The notes: generated by a model not told the origin, from the sequence alone. A stretch of 34,139 nucleotides of DNA from Clostridiaceae bacterium (GCA_902362725.1 CABIXM010000030.1:1-34139), one strand, 5' to 3'. Counted from the stretch's first letter, positions 23,546 to 32,276 are shown. Made by a program: numbers and translations.

Positions 23546-24568
23546 ATGGCAAACGGCTTAAAGGAAATAGCAGACGAACTAAACCTGTCCATTTCGACAG
23601 TTTCGAGAGCACTGAACAATACCGGCCGGGTTTCCGCTGAAACCCGGCGCCTGGTAATGGATACCGCAAAAAAATATAATTATTCCCCGAACCGTATTGC
23701 TCAGTCATTAAGACAGAAAAAGACAAATATTGTAGGATTGATTGTTCCGGATATCGGTGATTATTTTTCAGAAGTTATAAAGGGAACGGAATCCGAGTTG
23801 TCCGCTCACAATTATTCCATGATTCTGGCGGACTCCCACGAGGATCCGCTGAAGGAAGCCAACTATATCAAGCTCATGTACCAGTCTCAGGTGGATGGCC
23901 TGATGCTGGCGACTGTTTCTGACACCTTTGCATGGACCGACGTCTATGAGAGCAGTGATATTCCCGTAATTTTCTTCGACAACGAACCTGCCGATCTGGT
24001 CTGTAGCAAGGTGGTCCTGAACAACATCAAAGCCACGGAAATCGCGGTGGACCACCTGGTAAAGCTTGGACACAAAAAAATTGCCCTGATTTGTGGAAAT
24101 ACCAAGGAAAGTACGGCGAAATACCGTCGCGACGGTTTCATGGAAGCCATGAAAAAACATAATCTGGAGGTTGACCAAAACCTGATCAAAGAGGGACTTT
24201 ACTACCTGGACGCAGGCTATTCTTCCATGGAAGAACTGATCTTAAGCCGGGAGGATCACCCGTTCACTGCGGTCATCGTGTCCACCTACCGGATGTCATG
24301 CTCCGCCATCCATGCCATTAAGGATTACGGCCTCAGCTATCCTGAGGACTTCTCCTTCATCGGCTTCGATATGGAAGACCGGGATCGGCTATTCTCTCCC
24401 AGTATCACCTCCGTGCTGCAGCCCGGCAAGCTGATTGGCAAGCTGATGGTACATAAGCTGCTCCAGTCCATTGACAATGTGGAGCTGTCCCCGGAAGAGG
24501 AAGATTCCGTATCCTTCGTCAATCCGGTCATTAAACTGGGCCAGTCCACCGCTGCGATTAAAAAATAA
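23546..24568 (+). CDS. LacI-family transcriptional regulator (copy A)
   Basis: A 340-residue LacI/GalR repressor. The N-terminal helix-turn-helix reads LKEIADELNLSISTVSRALN, followed by the hinge helix SPNRIAQSLRQKKTN, and then a type I periplasmic-binding-like effector domain (VGLIVPDIGDYFSEV onward). It starts 14 bases after the epimerase stop with GAGGGG before the ATG and is probably co-transcribed. The operators O1 and O2 in the divergent promoter region are its most likely targets. It would sense the imported compound or a breakdown product. Its paralogue is at 24652-25668. Confidence 0.92.
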   Translation: MANGLKEIADELNLSISTVSRALNNTGRVSAETRRLVMDTAKKYNYSPNRIAQSLRQKKTNIVGLIVPDIGDYFSEVIKGTESELSAHNYSMILADSHEDPLKEANYIKLMYQSQVDGLMLATVSDTFAWTDVYESSDIPVIFFDNEPADLVCSKVVLNNIKATEIAVDHLVKLGHKKIALICGNTKESTAKYRRDGFMEAMKKHNLEVDQNLIKEGLYYLDAGYSSMEELILSREDHPFTAVIVSTYRMSCSAIHAIKDYGLSYPEDFSFIGFDMEDRDRLFSPSITSVLQPGKLIGKLMVHKLLQSIDNVELSPEEEDSVSFVNPVIKLGQSTAAIKK

Positions 24569-24603
24569 AATTGCTTTTTACCTATTATATTATCTTCTCC
24601 TGT

Positions 24604-24642
24604 AAAAAGAGCTTGCGCACCTCCATATTTGCGCAAGCTCTT
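24604..24642 (-). terminator. Rho-independent terminator between the two convergent LacI genes
   Basis: A 12-13-bp stem (24607-24619 with 24630-24642) is followed on the minus strand by TTTTT. It lies 10 bases past the stop of the minus-strand LacI gene. On the plus strand the T-run is poor, but the hairpin may also stop the opposing transcript. Confidence 0.75.
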
Positions 24643-24651
24643 GCTCTGTCT

Positions 24652-25668
24652 TTATCTCCTGCTGCTGTCACCCTTCTGGAGCGCAGGGGCCAGCAGAATC
24701 CGCTGGGCAATAATCTCCGTCCCCTTTTCGCATCGGAGCCGCGCCAGCATCCGGTTAGCCGCGATGGTTCCGATGCTCTCCGTGGGCTGCGTAATCGTTG
24801 TGATCGACGGCACATTTAAGCCCGTCTCATCCAGAAAATCAAAGGCCACCACCGCCACATCCTCCGGAATCCGAAGCCCCTGCTCCCGAATGGCCTTCAG
24901 GGCTCCGCAGGACATCTTATAGGAGCTGACATAGACCGCTGTAAAGGGGTGCGCCTCCCTGGCCTCCAGAAGCTCCCGCATACAGCGGTAGCCTCCCTCC
25001 ACCTGGTAATCGCCCTTCTTCATCAGCTCCGGTATCGCTTTCAACCCGTGATCCTCTAAGGCATTCCGGAACCCACGAAGCCGTTCCAGTCCCGTAGTCT
25101 CCCGCTCATTACCGACGATAACTGCTATCTGCTCATGCCCCGCTTTTGCCAGGCACTCCACCGCCAGGGCACTTGCCCGGCTGTTGTCCAGCAGCACACA
25201 GTCCTCGTATTCCGGCTTCACATGGGGCAGATTGTCGATGAAAATAACCGGGACGCCGCTCTGAAAATACATCTCCAGCGCCTCGTGCTCCTCCGCGACA
25301 GTGGCCAGAATCAGTCCGTCCACCCGCTTTTCGTACATAAGCCGGATATAGTTCTCCTCCTTTTCCGGATCTTCATTGGAGTCCGCCAGCAGAATCGAAT
25401 ATCCTTCCGTGGAAAATACGTTATCTGCTGCTTTGATGACCAGATTAAAATAGTCCCGGATATCCGGAACGATGATTCCGATGGTATTGGTCTTGCTGTT
25501 TTTCAAAGAACGTGCCACCTGATTCGGTACATAATGATGTTCCTTCGCTATCTTCAAAATCTCATCCTTGGTCTTCTGTGAGATTCTTCCTTTTCCATTG
25601 ATCACGCGGGAAACCGTTGAGATAGAATAACCTGACTCTTCCGCAATCTTCTTTAAATTATAAGGCAA
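24652..25668 (-). CDS. LacI-family transcriptional regulator (copy B)
   Basis: A 338-residue LacI/GalR repressor with N-terminal helix-turn-helix LKKIAEESGYSISTVSRVIN, hinge VPNQVARSLKNSKTN and an effector domain very similar to copy A (VPDIRDYF, ILLADSNEDP, IRLMYEKRVDGLILATV). The start codon appears to be TTG at 25668, six bases after a GGGGGG Shine-Dalgarno; no in-frame ATG fits the helix-turn-helix N-terminus. It is convergent with copy A and has its own promoter at 25702-25730. It may control the second enzyme set (5830-135 or 10106-5989), but no matching operator was found there. Confidence 0.9.
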   Translation of the reverse strand: MPYNLKKIAEESGYSISTVSRVINGKGRISQKTKDEILKIAKEHHYVPNQVARSLKNSKTNTIGIIVPDIRDYFNLVIKAADNVFSTEGYSILLADSNEDPEKEENYIRLMYEKRVDGLILATVAEEHEALEMYFQSGVPVIFIDNLPHVKPEYEDCVLLDNSRASALAVECLAKAGHEQIAVIVGNERETTGLERLRGFRNALEDHGLKAIPELMKKGDYQVEGGYRCMRELLEAREAHPFTAVYVSSYKMSCGALKAIREQGLRIPEDVAVVAFDFLDETGLNVPSITTITQPTESIGTIAANRMLARLRCEKGTEIIAQRILLAPALQKGDSSRR

Positions 25669-25701
25669 CTTTTACCCCCCGGTAATTTTCTGTATTTCAT
25701 G

Positions 25702-25730
25702 ATTTTACCATAAATGACATTTTCTCTCAA
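25702..25730 (-). promoter_or_regulatory. Promoter of the LacI copy B gene
   Basis: On the minus strand, TTGAGA (25730-25725) and TAAAAT (25707-25702) are 17 bases apart, 34 bases upstream of the TTG start. The fit to sigma-A consensus is good. Confidence 0.65.
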
Positions 25731-25796
25731 TATTTATTCCATGATTTTTTCTTTGTTTCCGGTCTTTTAAAATTTATTCTTTTTTCTATTTTCTCC

Positions 25797-25854
25797 TTGA
25801 CATTCCTATGCAAACGTGGTTAAATCATCATATGAACAGTTAAACATATATGAA
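25797..25854 (+). promoter_or_regulatory. Promoter and operator-like region of the P-type ATPase
   Basis: TTGACA (25797-25802) with TTAAAT (25820-25825) at 17 bases forms a plausible promoter. Just after the -10, ATATGAA occurs twice as a direct repeat, at 25830-25836 and 25848-25854, and could bind a metal-responsive regulator. TGCAAACG (25809-25816) resembles one half of the LacI-type operator. No metal regulator gene lies in the window. Confidence 0.5.
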
Positions 25855-25879
25855 TATATTTTCAAAGGAGATAGATATT

Positions 25880-28657
25880 ATGGCTGATATGGACAGAGAG
25901 AAACTGAATCCCGTAGCCGGGCATGAGGAGCACTGTGGCTGCGGTTGTGAACACGAGCATGACCATGACCACGAACATCATCATGAGCATGAAGAGCATG
26001 CGCATCAGCATCACGAGCATGACCACGACGAGGAATGCGGCTGTGGCTGCGGGCACGATCATCATGAGCATGACCATGAGGAGCACGAGCATCATCACCA
26101 CGAGCATGGCGACTCCTGTGGCTGCGGCCATGAGCATGGCCATGAGGAGCACGAGCATCATCACCACGAGCATGGCGACTCCTGTGGCTGCGGCCACGAT
26201 CATGGCCATGAGGAGCATGAGCATCATCACCATGAACATGGCGACTCCTGTGGCTGCGGCCATGAGCATCATCACCATGAACATCATCACGAGCACAGCA
26301 CTGCTGCCCGCAAGGAAGTCTACATCATCGAAAACCTTGGCTGCGCCCACTGTGCTTCCAAGATGGAAGAGAAAATCAACGCCCTGCCCGGCGTAGAGGA
26401 AGCCACCATCACCTTCGCCACCAGGCAGCTCCGTGTCCTGGCCGCTGATCCGGATGCCCTGCTGCCGGAAATGCAGCACATCTGCTCTTCCATTGAGTCC
26501 GAAGTGAAAATTGTTCCGAAAACCGTGAATGCATCTGCAAAAGCAAAAGTATACATCATCAACGGTCTGGACTGCGCGCATTGCGCGGCCAAAGTGGAAG
26601 AGCGTATCAACGAGGTGCCCGGCGTGGAAAATGCCGTTCTGACCTACGCCACCAGGCAGCTCCGCATCACTGCCGAGAATCCGGACGCTCTCATCGACGA
26701 GATTCGTCGCGTCAGCGCAGCCCTGGAGGAGGGCGTCACCATTGTAGAGCGTGACCCGTCCCCGAAATCCGCCGCCAAGAACGCCGCAGCACAGTCTGCC
26801 AGGGAAGAAGAGAAAAAGAACGAGCGCAGAGAACTCATTTCCATCATCATCGGCGCGGTTCTCTTCGTAGTCGGCGAGATTTTAAGCCATATGGGTGCTG
26901 CCGCCATGGTTACACTGCCCATATTTGTCATTGGTTATCTGATTCTGGGTGCCGGCGTCCTGGTGACCGCTGTCAGGAACATTTCCCATGGTCAGATCTT
27001 CGATGAAAACTTCCTGATGGGTATCGCGACACTGGGCGCATTTGCCATCGGCATGTATCCCGAGGCTATGGGCGTTATGCTCTTCTACCGCATCGGCGAG
27101 TTCTTCGAGCACAAGGCCGTAGAGCGAAGCCGCGGACAGATCATGGACGCTGTGGATATGCGTCCCGAGGTCGTCAATCTGATACAGGGCGACGATATCA
27201 AAGTCATCCCGGCTGAGAACGCCAAGGTGGGCGATGTCCTGATGATCCGCCCGGGCGACCGTATTCCGCTGGACGGCATAATTCTTGAGGGCGAGAGCCG
27301 TCTGGATACTTCACCGATTACCGGCGAGCCTGTTCCGGTGGCTGTAAAGGCCGGAGACGACATCACCTCCGGCTGTGTGAACACCTCCGGTCAGCTGAAG
27401 ATTCGCGTAGAGAAGCCTTTGTCCGAGTCTATGGTAACCCGTATCCTGGATTCCGTAGAAAACGCGGCCGCGAGCAAGCCGAAGATCGACCGCTTTATTA
27501 CCCGGTTCTCCAAGGTTTACACTCCCATCGTCGTAACCCTGGCTTTGATAACTGCCATTATTCCGTCTCTGGTGACCGGCAACTGGCATCAGTGGATTTA
27601 TACCGCGATTACGTTCCTGGTTATGAGTTGCCCCTGCGCCCTTGTACTCAGCGTACCGCTGGCATTCTTCTCCGGTATCGGCGCAGGCTCCAAGAAGGGG
27701 ATCCTGTTCAAGGGCGGCGTGGCTATGGAAGCCTTAAGCAACCTGGGCGCTGTGGTCATGGATAAGACCGGTACCGTGACCGAGGGTAACTTCAAACTTC
27801 AAAAGATCGTTTCCACCGGATCCATTTCCGAGGATGAGCTGCTTCGCATCTGCGCAAGCTGCGAGCAGTTCTCTACCCACCCGATCGCAGCCAGCATCGT
27901 AGCGGCCGCACAGGAGAAGGGAGTCGCTCTGGAGAAGCCCGCTTTTCTGGAAGAAATCGCAGGCCACGGTATCTCCGCTTCTCTTGCTGCAGGTAAGGTG
28001 CTCTGCGGAAATCAGAAGCTGATGGACGAAAATCAGGTGGCTATGAACGCTGCCATCGACACTGGCTACGGCTCCGAGGTCTTTCTGGCTGTAGACGGTA
28101 AGCTGGCCGGATATCTGGTGATCTCCGATACTCTGAAGGCCGACGCGAAATCTGCCATTGCACGCCTGAAAAAAATGGGTCTTCGCACTGTGATGCTGAC
28201 CGGCGACGCGCAGGAAAGCGCTGAGGCCGTAGCGAAGATGGCTGGCATCGACGAAGTTCACGCAAAGCTTCTTCCCCAGGATAAGCTGAGTATTATGGCC
28301 AAGCTCCGCGAGCAGAACGGCAACATCATGTTTGTCGGCGACGGTATCAACGACGCTCCGGTTCTGGCCGGCGCTGACGTAGGCGCAGCTATGGGAAACG
28401 GCGCTGACGCAGCTATCGAGGCGGCTGACGCGGTATTTATGACCTCCAGTATGGAATCTGTACCGACGGCTATCTCCATCGCCCGCAGCACCAACCATAT
28501 CGCCGTTCAAAACGTGGTATTCGCTTTGATTATTAAGATCGCGGTTATGATTCTTGGGCTGGCCGGACACCCGAATATGTGGCTGGCTGTATTCGCCGAC
28601 ACGGGCGTGGCTATGCTGTGCGTGCTGAATTCTATCCGGATTCTGTATAAGAAATAA
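25880..28657 (+). CDS. P1B-type heavy-metal ATPase (Zn/Cd/Pb class) with His-rich N-terminus and two HMA domains
   Basis: A 925-residue metal-exporting ATPase. Residues ~15-139 are extremely rich in His, Glu and Asp with repeated CGCG motifs. Two heavy-metal-associated domains follow, with CxxC at Cys155/Cys158 and Cys232/Cys235. The pump core has the membrane MSCPCALVLSVP motif, TGE in SPITGEP, the phosphorylation site DKTGT, the STHP motif and MFVGDGINDAP. The last helix contains FADTG, whose Asp is typical of the Zn/Cd/Pb group (ZntA/CadA). It moves divalent metals out across the membrane using ATP. ATG 25880 is chosen because AAAGGAG lies 9 bases upstream; the in-frame ATG at 25850 lies before that site. 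Confidence 0.93.
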   Translation: MADMDREKLNPVAGHEEHCGCGCEHEHDHDHEHHHEHEEHAHQHHEHDHDEECGCGCGHDHHEHDHEEHEHHHHEHGDSCGCGHEHGHEEHEHHHHEHGDSCGCGHDHGHEEHEHHHHEHGDSCGCGHEHHHHEHHHEHSTAARKEVYIIENLGCAHCASKMEEKINALPGVEEATITFATRQLRVLAADPDALLPEMQHICSSIESEVKIVPKTVNASAKAKVYIINGLDCAHCAAKVEERINEVPGVENAVLTYATRQLRITAENPDALIDEIRRVSAALEEGVTIVERDPSPKSAAKNAAAQSAREEEKKNERRELISIIIGAVLFVVGEILSHMGAAAMVTLPIFVIGYLILGAGVLVTAVRNISHGQIFDENFLMGIATLGAFAIGMYPEAMGVMLFYRIGEFFEHKAVERSRGQIMDAVDMRPEVVNLIQGDDIKVIPAENAKVGDVLMIRPGDRIPLDGIILEGESRLDTSPITGEPVPVAVKAGDDITSGCVNTSGQLKIRVEKPLSESMVTRILDSVENAAASKPKIDRFITRFSKVYTPIVVTLALITAIIPSLVTGNWHQWIYTAITFLVMSCPCALVLSVPLAFFSGIGAGSKKGILFKGGVAMEALSNLGAVVMDKTGTVTEGNFKLQKIVSTGSISEDELLRICASCEQFSTHPIAASIVAAAQEKGVALEKPAFLEEIAGHGISASLAAGKVLCGNQKLMDENQVAMNAAIDTGYGSEVFLAVDGKLAGYLVISDTLKADAKSAIARLKKMGLRTVMLTGDAQESAEAVAKMAGIDEVHAKLLPQDKLSIMAKLREQNGNIMFVGDGINDAPVLAGADVGAAMGNGADAAIEAADAVFMTSSMESVPTAISIARSTNHIAVQNVVFALIIKIAVMILGLAGHPNMWLAVFADTGVAMLCVLNSIRILYKK
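26078..26275 (+). repeat. Three 66-bp tandem repeats encoding 22-residue His-rich units
   Basis: Units at 26078-26143, 26144-26209 and 26210-26275 are nearly identical at DNA level. Each encodes EEHEHHHHEHGDSCGCGH plus four variable residues. A more degenerate copy precedes them. The near identity suggests recent expansion by slippage or unequal recombination. The units probably bind several metal ions. Confidence 0.9.
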
Positions 28658-28672
28658 GAAAGAAAAAGCAAA

Positions 28673-28712
28673 ATGCTCCGACAGGTTTCACCCACCTGCC
28701 GGAGCATTTTTT
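28673..28712. terminator. Bidirectional terminator between the ATPase and tex
   Basis: ATGCTCCGACAGGT (28673-28686) pairs with ACCTGCCGGAGCAT (28694-28707), one mismatch, with T-runs on the plus side and A-runs on the other. It lies between the two convergent genes and can serve both. Confidence 0.85.
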
Positions 28713-28717
28713 ATATC

Positions 28718-30865
28718 CTATTTTACGTCTTTCATGGTCAATGCGATTCGCTTCTTCTGTAAATCTACGCTAAGAACCTTCACGTCCACGATATCTCCCA
28801 CGCTCAACACCTCCAGCGGGTGCTTAATATACCGATCGGTAATCTGGGAAATGTGTACCAGGCCGTCCTGATGGACGCCGATATCCACAAAGACGCCAAA
28901 ATCAATAACGTTGCGGACGGTACCCTTCAGCACCATACCGGGCTTTAAGTCTTTCATTTCCAGCACATCGGTACGGAGAATGGGCTTCGGCATCTCGTCA
29001 CGGGGATCCCGCCCCGGTTTTTCCAGTTCCTTGACGATATCTCGCAGAGTCAGCTCGCCGATTTCCAGCTTCTCTGCCAGGTGCTTATAATCATGAATCT
29101 TCCCGGACAGACCCTTGATACCGCCCTTTTTCAGGTCGTCTGTGGTATAACCCATGGTGGTCAGCAGCTTCTCGGCGCTGGCATAGGACTCCGGATGCAC
29201 GCTGGTAGCGTCCAGGGGGTTCTTGCCGTCTGTGATGCGTAAGAAGCCCGCGCACTGTTCAAAGGCCTTTGGACCCAGCTTGGACACCTTCAGAAGCTCT
29301 CTGCGGCTGGTAAAACGGCCATTCTCTTCCCGGTAGGCTACGATATTCTTTGCCAGGGTCTTATTGATGCCGGAGACGTACTCCAGAAGCGGCGCGGAGG
29401 CCGTATTCAGATCTACACCGACTTTATTTACGCAATCCTCTACCACGCCGGACAGGGCATCTCCCAGCTTCTTCTGATTCATGTCGTGCTGATACTGACC
29501 CACGCCGATGGAGCGGGGATCGATCTTGACCAGCTCTGCCAAGGGATCCTGGAGTCTCCGGGCGATGGACGCGGCGCTTCGCTGTCCCACATCGAAGTTC
29601 GGAAATTCCTCTGTGGCCAGCTTGCTGGCGGAATAGACCGAGGCCCCAGCCTCATTTACAATGACGTAGCGGACCGGCGTGGGCAGCTCCCTGATGAGCT
29701 CCACGATAACCTGCTCGGACTCCCGGGAGGCGGTTCCGTTACCCACGGATATCAGAGTAATGCCGTACTTGGCAATCAGCTTTTTCAGGGTCGCTTTGGC
29801 CTCTGTCACCTTATTCTGGGGCGCAGTCGGATAAATGACCACTGTATTCAGCACCTTGCCGGTGGCGTCCACCACGGCCAGCTTACAGCCGGTACGGAAG
29901 GCCGGATCCCAGCCCAGCACCACCTGACCCACGATGGGCGGCTGCATCAGAAGCTGCTTCAGGTTCTTTCCAAAGACATTGATGGCTCCGTCCTCTGCCT
30001 TTTCCGTCAGCTCGTTTCGGATTTCCCGTTCGATGGACGGCGCGATCAGGCGGCTGTAGCTGTCCGCGATGACGGATTTCAGAGTCGGCGTGGTATGCGG
30101 ATTGTCCCGCACGATGACCTTCTTCTCCAGATACCGCAGGATGCGCTCCTCCGGCGCTTCCACACGGACGTTCAGCACCTTCTCCGCCTCGCCCCGGTTC
30201 AGGGCCAAAATCCGGTGTCCGGCTGCCTTTTTCACAGGCTCTTCGTAGTGATAATACATCTCATAGACGGTCTGCGCCTTCTCATCCTTAGCTTCGGATA
30301 TCAGCTGTCCCTCGTCGAAGGTGGCCTTCCGGATATAGGTCCGGTAATCCGCCTCATCGGAGATGGCCTCCGCCAGGATATCCCCGGCCCCCGCGATAGC
30401 GTCCTCCGCAATCAGCACGCCCTTTTCCTCGGAAATGTACGCAGCGGCCTCTTCCGCCAGTGGCTTTTTCGTCATCTGCAGCCGCAGCACGTCTGCCAGG
30501 CCCTCCAGACCTTTTTCCTTGGCAATGGTAGCCCGGGTGCGCCGTTTTGGCCGGTAGGGGCGGTACAGGTCGTCTACTTCCACCAGAGTCTCTGCTGCCA
30601 GAATCTGTGCCTTCAACTCCTCCGTCAGCTTGCCCTGCTCCTGGATGCTTCCCAGCACCTGATTTTTCTTATCCTCCAGTCCCCGAAGGTAATTCAGCCG
30701 CTCGTAGAGATTACGCAGCACCTCGTCGTTCAGAGATCCGGTCGCTTCCTTTCTGTATCTGGAAATAAATGGAATTGTATTCCCCTCGTCGATGAGCTTC
30801 ACCGCGGCCTCCACCTGCCACCGCTGAACGCCCAGCTCCTCCGTCAGTTTCTTACTAATATCCAT
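28718..30865 (-). CDS. tex: RNA-binding transcription accessory protein Tex
   Basis: A 715-residue Tex protein, the normal length. The order is a helical N-terminal region (LGVQRWQVEAAVKLIDEGNTIPFI), a YqgF/RNase-H-like domain (LGWDPAFRTGCKLAVVD), a helix-hairpin-helix part (LEYVSGINKTLAKNIVAYRE) and a C-terminal S1 domain (LKPGMVLKGTVRNVIDFGVF) ending in KKRIALTMK. Tex binds nucleic acid and influences transcription and pathogenicity genes in several bacteria; its exact role is unsettled. ATG 30865 follows AGGAGGA by 8 bases, and the longer ORF to 30937 runs through the promoter. It is a monocistronic minus-strand housekeeping gene. Confidence 0.95.
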   Translation of the reverse strand: MDISKKLTEELGVQRWQVEAAVKLIDEGNTIPFISRYRKEATGSLNDEVLRNLYERLNYLRGLEDKKNQVLGSIQEQGKLTEELKAQILAAETLVEVDDLYRPYRPKRRTRATIAKEKGLEGLADVLRLQMTKKPLAEEAAAYISEEKGVLIAEDAIAGAGDILAEAISDEADYRTYIRKATFDEGQLISEAKDEKAQTVYEMYYHYEEPVKKAAGHRILALNRGEAEKVLNVRVEAPEERILRYLEKKVIVRDNPHTTPTLKSVIADSYSRLIAPSIEREIRNELTEKAEDGAINVFGKNLKQLLMQPPIVGQVVLGWDPAFRTGCKLAVVDATGKVLNTVVIYPTAPQNKVTEAKATLKKLIAKYGITLISVGNGTASRESEQVIVELIRELPTPVRYVIVNEAGASVYSASKLATEEFPNFDVGQRSAASIARRLQDPLAELVKIDPRSIGVGQYQHDMNQKKLGDALSGVVEDCVNKVGVDLNTASAPLLEYVSGINKTLAKNIVAYREENGRFTSRRELLKVSKLGPKAFEQCAGFLRITDGKNPLDATSVHPESYASAEKLLTTMGYTTDDLKKGGIKGLSGKIHDYKHLAEKLEIGELTLRDIVKELEKPGRDPRDEMPKPILRTDVLEMKDLKPGMVLKGTVRNVIDFGVFVDIGVHQDGLVHISQITDRYIKHPLEVLSVGDIVDVKVLSVDLQKKRIALTMKDVK

Positions 30866-30920
30866 AGAGTGTTCCTCCTGTCTTCCGCCATGACCTTTTC
30901 CGATCGCGGGCACTGTCCTT

Positions 30921-30949
30921 ATTATACGAAAATCCACCTCTCATCGCAA
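30921..30949 (-). promoter_or_regulatory. Promoter of tex
   Basis: On the minus strand, TTGCGA (30949-30944) and TATAAT (30926-30921) are 17 bases apart, 55 bases upstream of the chosen ATG. This supports the 715-residue start. Confidence 0.7.
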
Positions 30950-31016
30950 GCCGTAACTTTACTGTCTCCCACTTCTGATCTGTTTGCTTTCGCATGATGT
31001 AGATTTTAAGATTTCA

Positions 31017-31045
31017 TTGTCTTTCCCTTTTTCCTGTGTTATCAT
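31017..31045 (+). promoter_or_regulatory. Promoter of the small membrane-protein pair
   Basis: TTGTCT (31017-31022) and TATCAT (31040-31045) are 17 bases apart, 22 bases upstream of the first gene's ATG. The match to consensus is moderate. Confidence 0.5.
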
Positions 31046-31066
31046 GTTTATTTAGGAGGATTTTTT

Positions 31067-31489
31067 ATGGATTACAATCATACCGAACAACCGAATATGA
31101 ATTTTCAACAACCGAATTTCAATCCCTATAAAAGACAGCCGAACAAAATGGCAACTCTGTCGCTGGTGCTCGGCGTGCTGACCCTTCTTTCTGTGATCAG
31201 CATTTACTTTATCTATTTTGCCCTGCCCATGGGCTGTATGAGCATTCTCTTCGCCCATCTCTCCAAAGGCGACAGCTACCGGCTTTCCCCAAAGGCTGTA
31301 GGCGGCATGACAGTTTCGATTCTTTCTATCGTCATCACCGTCGTAATTCTGGTTCTGGGCTTCTATCTGGCCATTCAGCTTTTCGGGCTGGAGACCCTGA
31401 TGGATCCGGACGCCCTGCAGCAGGCTATTTCTGATCTCTATAATCAGCTGTCCACCCAGCTTCCGACGACAGGAGGTGGCGCGTTATGA
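31067..31489 (+). CDS. Small membrane protein, DUF4190-like
   Basis: A 140-residue protein with an Asn/Gln/Pro-rich cytoplasmic-looking N-terminus (residues 1-~26) and two hydrophobic segments (about 29-63 and 79-106) separated by a short polar loop (SKGDSYRLSPKAVGG). This layout is typical of DUF4190-type proteins, whose function is unknown. It ends with a Gly-rich tail. AGGAGG precedes the ATG. The next gene overlaps its stop (ATGATG), so the two are co-translated. Assignment to the family is tentative. Confidence 0.75.
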   Translation: MDYNHTEQPNMNFQQPNFNPYKRQPNKMATLSLVLGVLTLLSVISIYFIYFALPMGCMSILFAHLSKGDSYRLSPKAVGGMTVSILSIVITVVILVLGFYLAIQLFGLETLMDPDALQQAISDLYNQLSTQLPTTGGGAL

Positions 31490-32235
31490 TGAGACCGAAG
31501 GAAATCCGCCGTCAGGCTCGTATAACCCTCACCGGTAACTATTTCTTTGCCGTGAATCTGAATATCAGCCTGACCATATTTACTATGGCCCTGACCATCG
31601 TCCTGCAGTCCACCAGTCTGGGTGCATCGCCGCTAGTGCTGAACCAGGTGCTATTCTGGGTTCTGAATCTGATTGTCCTGCTTTTAAATGCGCTGCTTAC
31701 TGTGGGACTGATTCGCTATCTCTACTCCCTCTGCCGGAAGGCTCCTGTCAATCAACCGGGACTTCTCTTCTACGCCTTCCGTGCCCAGCCGGATACCTTT
31801 ATCCTGACCTATCTGTTCCGCTACGCGGTCTCCCTGGTCTGGTTTGCGCCTGCGCTGTACTGCTATCTCCGGTTGCCCTTAAGCATCGATCTGGCAAATA
31901 TGCCTACTGAAGTCATTCAGTTGATGACCCACATGGCAGCCTATGCGCTGCTTGCCATTATCCCTGCAGTCCTGATTTCCCTGCCCTGGTGCCTGACCGA
32001 ATTCGTGCTGCTGGATGACCCGTACTGTTCCGCTCATAACGCGCTGCAGACCAGTCGCAGACTCATGCAGGGCCAGTACATCCGCATCCTGCGCCTGTGG
32101 CTCGGTTTCCTGCCCCTGTGTCTTCTGGGCATCGGATCCATGGGCATCGGATTTCTGTGGATTCGGCCTTACTTCTATGTGAGTATGGGGCATGTGTATC
32201 TGGAACTGCGTGATGATCAGACGATAGAATTTTAA
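31486..32235 (+). CDS. Membrane protein, DUF975-like
   Basis: A 249-residue protein with about six hydrophobic segments. The N-terminal MRPKEIRRQARITLTGNY segment matches the DUF975-type opening (basic, KELRRQAKxxLxGN), and the C-terminal half has the ALQTSRRLMQGQYIRILRLWLGF segment typical of that family. The function is unknown. It overlaps the previous gene by 4 bases and uses GGAGGT within that gene's end. A strong terminator follows 10 bases after the stop. Confidence 0.75.
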   Translation: MMRPKEIRRQARITLTGNYFFAVNLNISLTIFTMALTIVLQSTSLGASPLVLNQVLFWVLNLIVLLLNALLTVGLIRYLYSLCRKAPVNQPGLLFYAFRAQPDTFILTYLFRYAVSLVWFAPALYCYLRLPLSIDLANMPTEVIQLMTHMAAYALLAIIPAVLISLPWCLTEFVLLDDPYCSAHNALQTSRRLMQGQYIRILRLWLGFLPLCLLGIGSMGIGFLWIRPYFYVSMGHVYLELRDDQTIEF

Positions 32236-32245
32236 ATGGATTTTT

Positions 32246-32275
32246 GGCGTATCGGTTTCTCCGATACGCCTTTTT
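32246..32275 (+). terminator. Rho-independent terminator of the membrane-protein pair
   Basis: GGCGTATCGG (32246-32255) pairs with CCGATACGCC (32261-32270), followed by TTTTT. It is a clear plus-strand terminator. Confidence 0.9.
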
Positions 32276-32276
32276 C

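Noticed and set aside
25880..26275. CRISPR-like array because of the repeated units
   Set aside because: The 66-bp units are contiguous, in frame and coding, with no unique spacers.
25862..26581. 239-residue minus-strand ORF opposite the His-rich region of the ATPase
   Set aside because: It is the antisense of the His codon repeats (giving Met/Val runs) and has no ribosome binding site or family match.
29486..30997. 503-residue plus-strand ORF opposite tex
   Set aside because: It is the antisense shadow of the well-conserved tex gene and its composition (Leu/Gln/His-rich) is not that of a real protein.
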